Below are positions 8,358 through 18,513 of a DNA stretch of 64,000 bases, piece by piece (the first letter of the stretch is position 1; every line of letters begins with the position of its first letter). The notes beneath the pieces are model-generated. The model saw nothing but the letters and a program-made list of their open reading frames with translations, made no database searches and was not told the origin of the DNA. This DNA is from Streptomyces alanosinicus (GTDB lineage Bacteria > Actinomycetota > Actinomycetes > Streptomycetales > Streptomycetaceae). Both the position numbers and the translations under genes were made by a program. Where the stretch lies: NCBI RefSeq assembly GCF_014650595.1, contig NZ_BMVG01000021.1, forward strand, positions 61,612 through 125,611, in the 5' to 3' direction.

Positions 8358-9179
8358 ATGGCAGCAGTCATCAGCGCGGCGGGACTCGCCCGCACCTTCC
8401 AGACCAAGGCCGGGCCGGTGGAGGCCGTTCGCGGTATCGACCTCGCCGTCCGGGAGGGCGAGATCCTCGGCTTCCTCGGACCCAACGGCGCCGGCAAGAC
8501 CACCACCCTGCGGATGCTCACCACCCTGCTGAGGCCGACCGGCGGCGCGGCCACCGTCGCCGGGCACGACCTGGCGGCGGACCCGGCCGGGGTGCGCGCC
8601 GTGAGCGGGTACGTCGCCCAGTCCGGCGGCGTCGATCCGCAGATCTCCGTGCGAGAGGAGCTGGTCACCCAGGGCCGGATGTACCGGCTGTCGAAGTCCG
8701 AGGCGGTCACGCGGGCGCAGGAGCTGGCGCGGGAGCTGGATCTCGGCGGCTTCCTCGACCGCAAGGCCGGCGCGCTCTCCGGCGGGCAGCGGCGCCGGCT
8801 GGACATCGCGATGGCGCTCACGCACCGGCCGAAGGTGCTGTTCCTGGACGAGCCGACGACCGGCCTCGACCCGGGCAGCCGCGCCGATCTGTGGGACCTG
8901 GTCCGCCGGCTGCGCGACGAGCACGGCACGACCGTCTTCCTGACCACCCACTACCTGGACGAGGCCGACGCCCTCGCCGACCGCCTGGCGATCGTGGACC
9001 GGGGCGAGGTCGCCGCCGAGGGCACGCCGCACGCGCTCAAGCTGCGGCACGGCGGCTCCCTCGACGCCACCCTCCAGGACACCTTCCTCGCCATCACCGG
9101 CCGCGGCCCCTCCCCCAGTCTCGAACAGACTCGACCGGGGGGACCCCCATCGGCCGACTCCACCCCCGTAGCCGTATAG
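8358..9179 (+). CDS. ABC exporter ATP-binding subunit (DrrA type)
   Basis: A 273-residue ATPase with Walker A GPNGAGKT near residue 40, signature LSGGQRRRLDIAMAL, Walker B VLFLDEPTTGLDPGS and switch His in TTHYLDEAD. It resembles the DrrA/daunorubicin-resistance class of drug or lipid exporters and would work with the permease 19 bp downstream. The last ~30 residues (from GRGPSPSLEQTRPGG) are unlike the family and are encoded by a palindromic repeat at 9111-9150. Confidence 0.95.
   Translation: MAAVISAAGLARTFQTKAGPVEAVRGIDLAVREGEILGFLGPNGAGKTTTLRMLTTLLRPTGGAATVAGHDLAADPAGVRAVSGYVAQSGGVDPQISVREELVTQGRMYRLSKSEAVTRAQELARELDLGGFLDRKAGALSGGQRRRLDIAMALTHRPKVLFLDEPTTGLDPGSRADLWDLVRRLRDEHGTTVFLTTHYLDEADALADRLAIVDRGEVAAEGTPHALKLRHGGSLDATLQDTFLAITGRGPSPSLEQTRPGGPPSADSTPVAV
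9111..9150. repeat. palindromic GC repeat inside the 3' end of the ABC ATPase gene
   Basis: TCCCCCAGTCTCG ... CCGGGGGGACCCCCAT forms an imperfect palindrome and shares its ends with the core of the 3091-3282 element read in reverse. It is a dispersed repeat type known by recollection from streptomycete intergenic regions, here translated as part of the protein tail. Confidence 0.6.
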
Positions 9180-9198
9180 GGACAGGGATCCACAGAAG

Positions 9199-9948
9199 AT
9201 GCTTCTGCACGACACGGCCCTCCTCTACGGCCGCTATCTGCGCCAGTCCCTTCGCTCGCGCTTCGCGCTGCTCTTCGGCGTGCTCACCCCGCTCCTCTAT
9301 CTCCTCTTCTTCGGCCCGCTGCTCACCCGTCTGCCGCTCGGCGGCACGGGCAGCTCCTGGCAGGTGCTCGTGCCCGGACTGCTGCTCCAACTCGGCCTGT
9401 TCGGCGCCCTGTTCGCGGGCTTCATGGTGATCGTCGAGAAGGGCCAGGGGGTGGTGGAGCGGATGCGTGTGACCCCCGTCAGCCGGCTCGCCCTCCTCCT
9501 CGGCCGGGTGCTGCGCGATGCCACGGTCTTCGTCTTCCAGGCGGTGCTGCTGGTGCTGGCCGCGCTGGTCATGGGCCTGCGCGCACCGCTCGCGGGCATT
9601 TTCATCGGCTTCGCGTTCGTCGCCCTGCTCACGCTGTCGCTGGCCTCGCTGTCGTACGCGCTCGGTATGCGGGTCCGCACCCCGCAGGAGTTCGGCCCGC
9701 TGATCAACATGGTGTCGATGCCGTCGATGCTGCTGTCCGGTCTGATGCTGCCGATGACCCTCGCGCCCGCCTGGCTGGACGTGCTCTCGCACTTCGTCCC
9801 GTTCCGCTATCTGGTGGACGCGGTCCGCGACGCCTACGTCGGCCACTACGCCACCGCGCACATGCTCTACGGCGCCCTCGTCGCCGTCGGCTTCGCGGCG
9901 CTGACGGTGACGGTGGGCACACGAGTGTTCCGGACGGCCGGGGCGTAA
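9199..9948 (+). CDS. ABC exporter permease (DrrB/ABC-2 type)
   Basis: A 249-residue integral membrane protein with about six hydrophobic segments, for example ALLFGVLTPLLYLLFFGPLL, VLVPGLLLQLGLFGALFAGF, VFVFQAVLLVLAALVMG and IFIGFAFVALLTLSLASL. An ABC-2 family loop (GVVERMRVTPVSRLALLLGRVL) lies near residue 85. It is the membrane partner of the preceding ATPase, from which it is separated by 19 bp, and is probably co-transcribed and controlled by the divergent TetR. The substrate is unknown. Confidence 0.93.
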   Translation: MLLHDTALLYGRYLRQSLRSRFALLFGVLTPLLYLLFFGPLLTRLPLGGTGSSWQVLVPGLLLQLGLFGALFAGFMVIVEKGQGVVERMRVTPVSRLALLLGRVLRDATVFVFQAVLLVLAALVMGLRAPLAGIFIGFAFVALLTLSLASLSYALGMRVRTPQEFGPLINMVSMPSMLLSGLMLPMTLAPAWLDVLSHFVPFRYLVDAVRDAYVGHYATAHMLYGALVAVGFAALTVTVGTRVFRTAGA

Positions 9949-9961
9949 CTACGCTGGCGGC

Positions 9962-10534
9962 ATGGTCAATCTGACGCGCATCTACACGAGGACCGGCGAC
10001 AAGGGCACCACGGCCCTCGGTGACATGAGCCGGGTCGCCAAGACCGACCTCAGGATCTCGGCGTACGCCGACGCCAACGAGGCCAACGCGGTGATCGGCA
10101 CGGCGATCGCGCTGGGCGGTCTGGACGCGGAGGTCGTCACCGTCCTCACCCGCGTCCAGAACGACCTGTTCGACGTGGGTGCGGACCTGTCGACGCCGGT
10201 CGTGGAGCACCCGGAGTTCCCGCCGCTGAGGGTGGAGCAGTTCTACATCGACAAGCTGGAGGCGGACTGCGACCGCTTCAACGAACGCCTGGAGAAGCTG
10301 CGCTCCTTCATCCTGCCCGGCGGCACCCCCGGCGCGGCCCTGCTGCACCAGGCCTGCACGGTCGTCCGCCGCGCCGAGCGCTCCACCTGGGCGGCCCTGG
10401 AGGCCCACGGCGAGACGATGAACCCCCTGACGGCCACCTACCTCAACCGCCTCTCCGACCTGCTGTTCATCCTGGCCCGGACGGCCAACAAGGAAGTGGG
10501 CGATGTCCTCTGGGTGCCCGGCGGGGAGCGATAG
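9962..10534 (+). CDS. PduO-type ATP:cob(I)alamin adenosyltransferase
   Basis: A 190-residue enzyme that transfers adenosyl from ATP to cob(I)alamin to make coenzyme B12. The N-terminal YTRTGDKGTTALGD (residues 8-21) is the ATP-binding signature. RISAYADANEANAVIG, LRSFILPGGTPGAALLHQACTVVRRAER and LNRLSDLLFILAR are conserved helices of the trimeric PduO family. ATG 9962 lies 13 bp after the exporter permease, so it may be read through from it. No cobalamin riboswitch is visible upstream. Confidence 0.96.
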   Translation: MVNLTRIYTRTGDKGTTALGDMSRVAKTDLRISAYADANEANAVIGTAIALGGLDAEVVTVLTRVQNDLFDVGADLSTPVVEHPEFPPLRVEQFYIDKLEADCDRFNERLEKLRSFILPGGTPGAALLHQACTVVRRAERSTWAALEAHGETMNPLTATYLNRLSDLLFILARTANKEVGDVLWVPGGER

Positions 10535-10556
10535 CGCCCGCGCTTCCGCAACGGCG

Positions 10557-11090
10557 TCAGCGCCCCCGCTTGGGAAACAGCGTGTAGCTCCCGGCGATGA
10601 TCACATTGATGCCGATCAGCCAGAGCATCCGCAGCTGCCACTGGCGCAGGGAACTGGTGTCGCCGGCGGAGCCCACGTACCAGACGGCGGCCTGGAGCAG
10701 GGCGAGGGCGACCAGGGAGGCCAGCACCCAGCGGCCCGCGACCTTCCATTCGTGGACGGCGCGGGCCGTGCCGTACCGGGGCGGTTTCACCGGGGGCGGG
10801 CCGCCGGCGAAGCGGTGGGCGACCCGGGCGTCGGCCCACTTGATCGTGGAGTGGCCGAGCCCGACCGTGAAGCCGATGTAGACGGCGGCCAGACCGTGCC
10901 GCCAGTCCGGATGGGCGCCGTTCTTCAGATCGATCGCGGTCACGGCGAACAGCACGACCTCCAGCAGCGGCTCGCACAGCAGCAGCGCCAGTCCGGTCCG
11001 GGGCATCCGCAGGCCGTAGCGGAAGGTCAGTCCGGCCGCCAGCAGCACCCAGAACGCCACCTCGCAAGCGATGATCCACCCGACGACCAC
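10557..11090 (-). CDS. conserved integral membrane protein
   Basis: A 177-residue protein with about five hydrophobic helices (residues 2-22, 32-52, 67-80, 120-140 and 155-170) separated by a basic loop. GTG 11090 is chosen because AAGGGAG lies 6 bases upstream; the longer open frame is not protein-like. It ends convergently 22 bp from the adenosyltransferase and is divergent from the sensor kinase gene. I recognise it only as a conserved actinobacterial membrane protein of unknown function. Confidence 0.75.
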   Translation of the reverse strand: MVVGWIIACEVAFWVLLAAGLTFRYGLRMPRTGLALLLCEPLLEVVLFAVTAIDLKNGAHPDWRHGLAAVYIGFTVGLGHSTIKWADARVAHRFAGGPPPVKPPRYGTARAVHEWKVAGRWVLASLVALALLQAAVWYVGSAGDTSSLRQWQLRMLWLIGINVIIAGSYTLFPKRGR

Positions 11091-11242
11091 GGTCCACTCC
11101 CTTCGTTCGTCCTTCCAGGCTCCCGGCCGCCGCAGCGCGGTTCGTCGTCGGCGCGGGCGAAACCCGGCGTAAGCGAAAGTTGCAGTCCAAGACCCTGCCG
11201 GGGGAGCACGCGGGCCGCTCACGGGCCGTGTTGGATGAGGGC

Positions 11243-12421
11243 ATGACCCTCGCGCTCCCCCGCCCCCACCGTGACGACCTACGGATCGCGCTGGGCGGGC
11301 TGTTCGGCGGGATGCTGCTGTGGCTGCTCGGGATCCATCCACGCGTGCCCTCGGACCCGCTGGTGCTGTGGCACGCGCCCTGGGCCCCGCTGCTGCCGCT
11401 GGTGGCGATGGCCGCGTGCGAGCCTCTGCGCCGCATCCGGCCCCGTATCGGCGTGGCCGTCGGCACACTCGCGCTGACCCTGGACACGGTGACGTTGGGC
11501 AACGTCGTCACCATCGTCATGTACACCGACCTGATGTACGCGGCCGTCCTGTACAGCAGCCCCGCCTCGGCCCGCCGTATCCCCTGGACCACCGGGATGC
11601 TGACGGTGGTCGGCGGGGTCGTGCCCGCCGCGATCTGGCGCGACCCCCAGGGTCTGCTGATCGGTGTGGGCATCGGCGTGGTCGCGTTCGCGCCCGCCGC
11701 GACCGGCTGGGTGGTGCGCAACCACCGCGACGCGGCCGAGGCCGCCCGGCTGCGCGCCGAACAGACCGCGCTGCTCGCCGAGGTGGACCGAACTCAGGCG
11801 GTCATGGCCGAACGGGCGCGGATGGCACGGGAGTTGCACGACATGGTGGCCAACCATCTGTCCGCGATCGCGATCCACTCCACGGCCGCGCTGTCCCTCG
11901 ACAACCCGCAGACCTCCCGGGACGCGCTGAGCGTGATCCGGCAGAACAGCGTGGACGGGCTGGCCGAGATGCGGCGGCTGATCGGCATCCTGCGGGACAG
12001 CAGCGGCGACCTGGAACCGGCCGCGACACCGACGCTCGACGGTCTCGCCGCCCTGGTCAAGGGCGCGTGCGCCAACGGCCTGGACGTCCGCCTGGAGGCC
12101 GACCACGGCCGGGTACCGGTCCCGGTGGAGCTGGCCGCGTACCGCATCGTGCAGGAGTCGCTGACCAACGCCCTCAAGCACGCGGCGCCGGGACCCGTCC
12201 TGGTGCGGCTGCGGCAGGCCGACGGCACCCTGCAGGTCACGGTCACCAGCCCCTACCGGCCCGGCGACACCCCGCGCGCCCCCGGCTCGGGCTCGGGCCT
12301 GACCGGGATGCGGGAGCGGGCGGCCCTGCTCGGCGGCGGCTTCACGGCCGCACCCGAGGCCGGCCTGTGGTCCGTACGCGCCACACTTCCCCTCACCGAA
12401 ACCGAAGGAGACCTCTCGTGA
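11243..12421 (+). CDS. chiS: ChiS-like sensor histidine kinase
   Basis: A 392-residue NarX/DesK-type kinase. Several N-terminal hydrophobic segments (about 15-140) form a membrane sensor. The HisKA_3 box is RARMARELHDMVANHLSAIAIHS, with the phospho-acceptor His near residue 198. A compact HATPase has the N box ESLTNALKHA and a GSGSGLTGMRERAALLGG glycine loop. Its stop overlaps the response regulator start by 4 bases. Adjacent chitinase and regulator genes match the chiS-chiR-chitinase order reported in other streptomycetes; the symbol rests on that synteny. Confidence 0.88.
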   Translation: MTLALPRPHRDDLRIALGGLFGGMLLWLLGIHPRVPSDPLVLWHAPWAPLLPLVAMAACEPLRRIRPRIGVAVGTLALTLDTVTLGNVVTIVMYTDLMYAAVLYSSPASARRIPWTTGMLTVVGGVVPAAIWRDPQGLLIGVGIGVVAFAPAATGWVVRNHRDAAEAARLRAEQTALLAEVDRTQAVMAERARMARELHDMVANHLSAIAIHSTAALSLDNPQTSRDALSVIRQNSVDGLAEMRRLIGILRDSSGDLEPAATPTLDGLAALVKGACANGLDVRLEADHGRVPVPVELAAYRIVQESLTNALKHAAPGPVLVRLRQADGTLQVTVTSPYRPGDTPRAPGSGSGLTGMRERAALLGGGFTAAPEAGLWSVRATLPLTETEGDLS

Positions 12422-13059
12422 TCCGTGTCCTGGTCGCCGAGGACCAGTCAGCCGTGCGCGCCGGACTCGTGCTGATCCTGCGCAGCGCGCCCGACATCGA
12501 TGTGGTCGGCGAGGCGGCGGACGGCGAGCGGGCGGTGGAGGCGGCCCGGGAACTGCGGCCGGACCTCGTGCTGATGGACGTACAGATGCCGCGCCTGGAC
12601 GGGGTGTCGGCGACCCGGCAGATCGTCGCGGAGCGGCTCGCGGACGTGCTGGTGCTGACCACCTTCGACCTGGACGAGTATGTGTTCGGGGCGCTGCGCG
12701 CGGGGGCGGCCGGCTTTCTGCTGAAGAACACCGAGGCGCGGGACCTGCTGGAGGCCGTGCGGACGGTGGCGCGCGGGGAGGGCATCGTCGCACCGGCGGT
12801 GACCCGACGGCTGATCTCCGAGTTCGCGGCCGGTCCGGTGCGGGAGCCGAAGGCCGATCCGGCCGTGCTGGAGACGCTGACCCGGCGCGAGCGGGAGGTG
12901 CTGTCCTGTGTCGGGCAGGGGATGTCGAACGCCGAGATCGCCGGGCGGCTGCGGATGGCCGAGGGCACGGTGAAGACGCATGTGAGCCGGCTGCTGGCCA
13001 AGCTGCAGCTGCGCAGCCGGGTGCAAGCGGCCGTACTGGCGCAGGAGTTGGGGATCTAG
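12418..13059 (+). CDS. chiR: ChiR-like NarL/FixJ response regulator
   Basis: A 213-residue regulator. The receiver domain (1-120) has acidic residues in VLVAEDQ, phospho-acceptor Asp in LVLMDVQMPRLDG near residue 54, and Lys in FLLKNTEARDLL. A LuxR-type HTH (LTRREREVLSCVGQGMSNAEIAGRLRMAEGTVKTHV) occupies about 148-205. The GTG start sits in a GTGA overlap with the kinase stop, showing translational coupling. It probably controls the chitinase gene that begins 132 bp downstream. Confidence 0.92.
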   Translation: MIRVLVAEDQSAVRAGLVLILRSAPDIDVVGEAADGERAVEAARELRPDLVLMDVQMPRLDGVSATRQIVAERLADVLVLTTFDLDEYVFGALRAGAAGFLLKNTEARDLLEAVRTVARGEGIVAPAVTRRLISEFAAGPVREPKADPAVLETLTRREREVLSCVGQGMSNAEIAGRLRMAEGTVKTHVSRLLAKLQLRSRVQAAVLAQELGI

Positions 13060-13075
13060 TCAACCACGAGGCGGA

Positions 13076-13118
13076 GTGGTCCAGACCTATTGACCGGTGG
13101 TCCAGACCTTTCTACTCT
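13076..13118 (+). promoter_or_regulatory. chitinase promoter with two DasR-type (dre) direct repeats
   Basis: GTGGTCCAGACCT occurs twice, at 13076-13088 and 13097-13109, exactly 21 bp apart (two helical turns). Each is a near-palindrome (TGGTC-CA-GACC) like the dre sites bound by the GlcNAc regulator DasR. TTGACC (13090-13095) and TACTCT (13113-13118), 17 bp apart, form a vegetative-type promoter; the second repeat fills its spacer and the first ends 1 bp upstream of the -35. Confidence 0.85.
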
Positions 13119-13191
13119 CGCAGCACCACGGGCGTGAAGGCTCAGTCATGCCCCTGACGCTCCTGACATTTCCCCTATCGAGGAGGCGCAC

Positions 13192-15018
<1,827 letters not shown>

Positions 15019-15036
15019 GACGTACGGAAAAAGGGC

Positions 15037-15483
15037 CTAAGCGACGTTGACGCGCTGACCGGGCGGGGCTGCCTCCAGCCACGCGAGGAATCCGGTCAGC
15101 GCGTCTTCGCTCATGGCGAGTTCGAGGCGCGTGCCCCGATGCGTACAGGCGAGGACCACCGCGTCCGAGAGCAGCGCCATCTCCTCCTCGCCCTCGGGCA
15201 GCCGGCGGCCGGCCACCTCGATCTGCGCGCGCTCCAGCGTGCGGCGGGGGCGGGGGGCGTAGGAGAAGACCCGGTACCACTCGATGCGGTCGCCGTTGTA
15301 GCGGGCGACGCCATAGCTCCAGCCCTTGCCGCCCGCGTCCGGTTTCTCGGCCACGTCCCAGCGCAGGGAACAGTCGAAGGTGCCGCCGGAGCGCTGGATG
15401 AGTCTGCGGCGTAGCCCGAACAGGAACAGGCCCGCCACCACGAGCGCGACCACGATCCCGGACACAGTCAGAGCGAGGACCAT
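15037..15483 (-). CDS. DUF2550 membrane-anchored protein
   Basis: A 148-residue protein with one N-terminal transmembrane helix (LALTVSGIVVALVVAGLFLFGL, about 2-24), an RRRL basic stop-transfer and a cytoplasmic DUF2550 domain (about 30-148) with GGTFDCSLRW and GVARYNGDRIEWYRVFSY. ATG 15483 has GAGGAGG at 9 bases; a GTG two codons earlier is possible. In actinobacteria this gene sits next to atpC, as here (151 bp downstream of it on the same strand). Its role is unknown. Confidence 0.85.
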   Translation of the reverse strand: MVLALTVSGIVVALVVAGLFLFGLRRRLIQRSGGTFDCSLRWDVAEKPDAGGKGWSYGVARYNGDRIEWYRVFSYAPRPRRTLERAQIEVAGRRLPEGEEEMALLSDAVVLACTHRGTRLELAMSEDALTGFLAWLEAAPPGQRVNVA

Positions 15484-15564
15484 CGGCACCGACCTCCTCG
15501 TCTCCTAGGCACTGGAACTGCAACTGTCACTGAGTAATGAAACCGGAAAAACACCCACATCTGC

Positions 15565-15611
15565 CTCAGCCGCGACCGGCACCGGATTGCTCCGGGCCGG
15601 CCGCGGCTGAG
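15565..15611 (-). terminator. terminator after the ATP synthase operon
   Basis: Arms CTCAGCCGCG (15565-15574) and CGCGGCTGAG (15602-15611) are perfect complements, with further CCGG pairing inside. On the minus strand the hairpin follows atpC by about 25 bp and a GTGTTTTT stretch comes about 12 bases later. Confidence 0.75.
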
Positions 15612-15634
15612 TGACGTCATACTTCTCGCTGGGG

Positions 15635-16009
15635 TCAGCGAGCCGCCGCCGCACGCAGGCGGACGTCGGCGCGGCGCTCGGCGGCGGCGTCGCCCTCCGC
15701 CTTCGCACGCTCCAGTTCCCGCTCCGTGCGCTGGACATCGATCTCGTCCGACAGCTCGGCGATCTCGGCCAGCAGCGACAGCTTGTCGTCCGCGAACGAG
15801 ATGAAACCGCCGTGCACCGCGGCGACGACCGTTCCACCTTCACTCGTACGGATGGTCACCGGGCCCGACTCCAGCACACCGAGCAGCGGCTGGTGACCGG
15901 GCATGACGCCGATGTCGCCGGACGTGGTGCGCGCGACGACCAGGGTGGCCTCGCCGGACCAGACCTGGCGGTCGGCGGCGACCAGCTCGACATGCAGCTC
16001 AGCAGCCAA
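15635..16009 (-). CDS. atpC: F1 ATP synthase epsilon subunit
   Basis: A 124-residue epsilon subunit. The N-terminal beta-sandwich (about 1-85) carries LVAADRQVWSGEATLVVARTTSGDIGVMPGHQPLLG, and a C-terminal helical hairpin (about 88-124) could act as the rotation brake. The TTG start at 16009 has AGGAG 6 bases upstream. It is the last gene of the operon, 129 bp after atpD, and is followed by a terminator. Confidence 0.96.
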   Translation of the reverse strand: MAAELHVELVAADRQVWSGEATLVVARTTSGDIGVMPGHQPLLGVLESGPVTIRTSEGGTVVAAVHGGFISFADDKLSLLAEIAELSDEIDVQRTERELERAKAEGDAAAERRADVRLRAAAAR

Positions 16010-16138
16010 GGGTGGCTCCTCGGGTCACCACCCGGCGGTTCTGCCGGGTGTTGGGGTCAATTCTAGTGGGCGTGGAGAGAGGGGCTGGACGCACCCCCGA
16101 AGGGGTGGGTCCGCGCCCCTCTCACGAACTCAGGGAGT

Positions 16139-17575
16139 TCAGGAGACGCCCAGCTCCTTGGCGTTGGCCTTGAGGTCCTCCAGGCCACCGCACATGAAGA
16201 ACGCCTGCTCCGGGAAGTGGTCGTACTCACCGTCGATGATCGCGTTGAAGGCCGCGATCGACTCGTCCAGCGGGACGTCCGAACCGTCGACGCCGGTGAA
16301 CTGCTTGGCGACGTGGGTGTTCTGGGACAGGAAGCGCTCCACGCGACGGGCACGGTGGACGACGAGCTTGTCCTCCTCGCCCAGCTCGTCGATACCGAGG
16401 ATCGCGATGATGTCCTGGAGGTCCTTGTACTTCTGGAGGACCGTCTTCACGCGCATGGCCGCGTTGTAGTGGTCCGCCGCGATGTAGCGCGGGTCCAGGA
16501 TCCGGGACGTGGAGTCCAGCGGGTCCACGGCCGGGTAGATGCCCTTCTCGGAGATCGGACGGGACAGAACCGTCGTCGCGTCGAGGTGGGCGAAGGTGGT
16601 GGCCGGGGCCGGGTCGGTCAGGTCGTCCGCGGGGACGTAGATCGCCTGCATCGAGGTGATCGAGTGACCGCGGGTCGAGGTGATGCGCTCCTGGAGGAGG
16701 CCCATCTCGTCGGCCAGGTTCGGCTGGTAACCCACCGCGGACGGCATACGGCCGAGCAGCGTGGAGACCTCGGAACCGGCCTGCGTGAAGCGGAAGATGT
16801 TGTCGATGAAGAACAGCACGTCCTGCTTCTGGACGTCACGGAAGTACTCGGCCATGGTGAGGCCGGCCAGCGCGACGCGCAGACGGGTGCCCGGGGGCTC
16901 GTCCATCTGGCCGAAGACCAGCGCGGTCTTGTCGATGACGCCGGAGTCCGACATCTCCTCGATCAGGTCGTTGCCCTCACGGGTGCGCTCACCGACACCG
17001 GCGAACACGGAGACACCGTCGTGGTTGTTGGCGACACGGTAGATCATCTCCTGGATGAGCACCGTCTTGCCGACGCCGGCACCGCCGAACAGACCGATCT
17101 TGCCGCCCTTGACGTACGGGGTCAGCAGGTCGATGACCTTGACGCCGGTCTCGAACATCTCGGTCTTCGACTCGAGCTCGTCGAAGTTCGGGGCCTTGCG
17201 GTGGATGCCCCAGCGCTCGCCCTCGTAGCTCTCGTCGACGTTCAGCACCTCACCGAGGGTGTTGAACACCTTGCCCTTGGTGAAGTCACCGACGGGCACC
17301 GTGATGGAGTTGCCGGTGTCGGTGACCGCGGCCTGGCGGACCAGACCGTCGGTGGGCTGCATGGAGATGGTGCGGACCAGGCCGTCACCCAGGTGCTGGG
17401 CGACCTCCAGGGTCAGCGTCTTCTTCTCGCTGGCGTTGGCCGGGTCGGCCACCTCGACGTGAAGGGCGTTGTAGATGTCCGGCATCGCGTCGACGGGGAA
17501 CTCCACGTCGACGACCGGGCCGATGACCCGGGCGACGCGGCCCGTAGCCGTCGCGGTCTCAACAGTGGTGGTCAT
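16139..17575 (-). CDS. atpD: F1 ATP synthase beta subunit
   Basis: A 478-residue catalytic subunit that makes ATP at the alpha-beta interface. Walker A GGAGVGKT lies near residue 163, with a DELSEED-type segment (GIDELGEEDKLVVHRAR) near 395-411 and the catalytic-site GERTREGNDL. The ATG overlaps the atpG stop by one base (TAATG), so translation is coupled. Length and sequence match other streptomycete AtpD proteins. Confidence 0.98.
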   Translation of the reverse strand: MTTTVETATATGRVARVIGPVVDVEFPVDAMPDIYNALHVEVADPANASEKKTLTLEVAQHLGDGLVRTISMQPTDGLVRQAAVTDTGNSITVPVGDFTKGKVFNTLGEVLNVDESYEGERWGIHRKAPNFDELESKTEMFETGVKVIDLLTPYVKGGKIGLFGGAGVGKTVLIQEMIYRVANNHDGVSVFAGVGERTREGNDLIEEMSDSGVIDKTALVFGQMDEPPGTRLRVALAGLTMAEYFRDVQKQDVLFFIDNIFRFTQAGSEVSTLLGRMPSAVGYQPNLADEMGLLQERITSTRGHSITSMQAIYVPADDLTDPAPATTFAHLDATTVLSRPISEKGIYPAVDPLDSTSRILDPRYIAADHYNAAMRVKTVLQKYKDLQDIIAILGIDELGEEDKLVVHRARRVERFLSQNTHVAKQFTGVDGSDVPLDESIAAFNAIIDGEYDHFPEQAFFMCGGLEDLKANAKELGVS

Positions 17576-18492
17576 TATCGGTCACTCCCCGCGGTCGCGT
17601 CGGCCAGGGCGCTCGCGCCACCGACGATCTCGCTGATTTCCTGGGTGATTTCGGCCTGGCGGGCCGCGTTGGCAAGACGGGAGAGCGTGTTGATCAGCTC
17701 ACCCGCGTTGTCGGTGGCCGACTTCATCGCGCGCCGCGTGGCGGCGTGCTTCGAAGCGGCCGACTGAAGCAGCGCGTTGTAGATACGGCTTTCCACATAG
17801 CGCGGCAGCAGGGCGTCGAGGACGTCCTCCGCCGAGGGCTCGAAGTCGTAGAGCGGAAGGATCTCGCCCTTGGGGGCGGCCTCCTGCGCGACCTCTTCGA
17901 GGCGCAGCGGCAGCAGGCGCGCGTCCAGCGCCGTCTGCGTCATCATCGAGACGAACTCGGTGAAGACGATGTGGAGTTCGTCCACACCCCCGTCGGCCGT
18001 GTCCTTCTCGATGGCCTCGATCAGCGGTGCCGCGACCTTCTTGGCGTCCGCGTACGACGGCTCGTCGGTGAAGCCGGTCCACGACTCCGTGACCTTGCGC
18101 TCACGGAAGTTGTAGTGCGCGACACCGCGGCGGCCGACGATGTACGTGTCGACCTGCTTGCCGTCGCGCTCCAGGCGCCCGGTCAGCTGCTCCGCCGCCT
18201 TGATGGCGTTGGAGTTGAAGGCGCCTGCCAGACCACGGTCGCTCGTGAGGAGCAGGACCGCGGCACGGGCCGGGTTCTCCGCCTCGGTGGTCAGCGGGTG
18301 CTTGGTGTTCGAGCCGGTGCCGACCGCCGTGACCGCGCGCGTCAGCTCGGTCGCGTACGGCGTGGAGGCCGCCACCTTGCGCTGTGCCTTGACGACACGC
18401 GAGGCGGCGATCATCTCCATCGCCTTGGTGATCTTCTTGGTCGCGCTGACGGATCGGATGCGACGCTTGTAGACCCGGAGCTGGGCTCCCAT
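17575..18492 (-). CDS. atpG: F1 ATP synthase gamma subunit
   Basis: A 305-residue central stalk subunit. The N-terminal coiled-coil helix (LRVYKRRIRSVSATKKITKAMEMIAASRVVKAQRK) and the C-terminal helix (SRLANAARQAEITQEISEIVGGASAL) form the rotating shaft, with the Rossmann-like middle domain containing LLLTSDRGLAGAFNSNAIK. The family signature near the C-terminus is intact. It lies 21 bp after atpA and overlaps atpD by one base. Confidence 0.97.
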   Translation of the reverse strand: MGAQLRVYKRRIRSVSATKKITKAMEMIAASRVVKAQRKVAASTPYATELTRAVTAVGTGSNTKHPLTTEAENPARAAVLLLTSDRGLAGAFNSNAIKAAEQLTGRLERDGKQVDTYIVGRRGVAHYNFRERKVTESWTGFTDEPSYADAKKVAAPLIEAIEKDTADGGVDELHIVFTEFVSMMTQTALDARLLPLRLEEVAQEAAPKGEILPLYDFEPSAEDVLDALLPRYVESRIYNALLQSAASKHAATRRAMKSATDNAGELINTLSRLANAARQAEITQEISEIVGGASALADATAGSDR

Positions 18493-18513
18493 GAGTCAGG
18501 TCCCTTCCTTACG

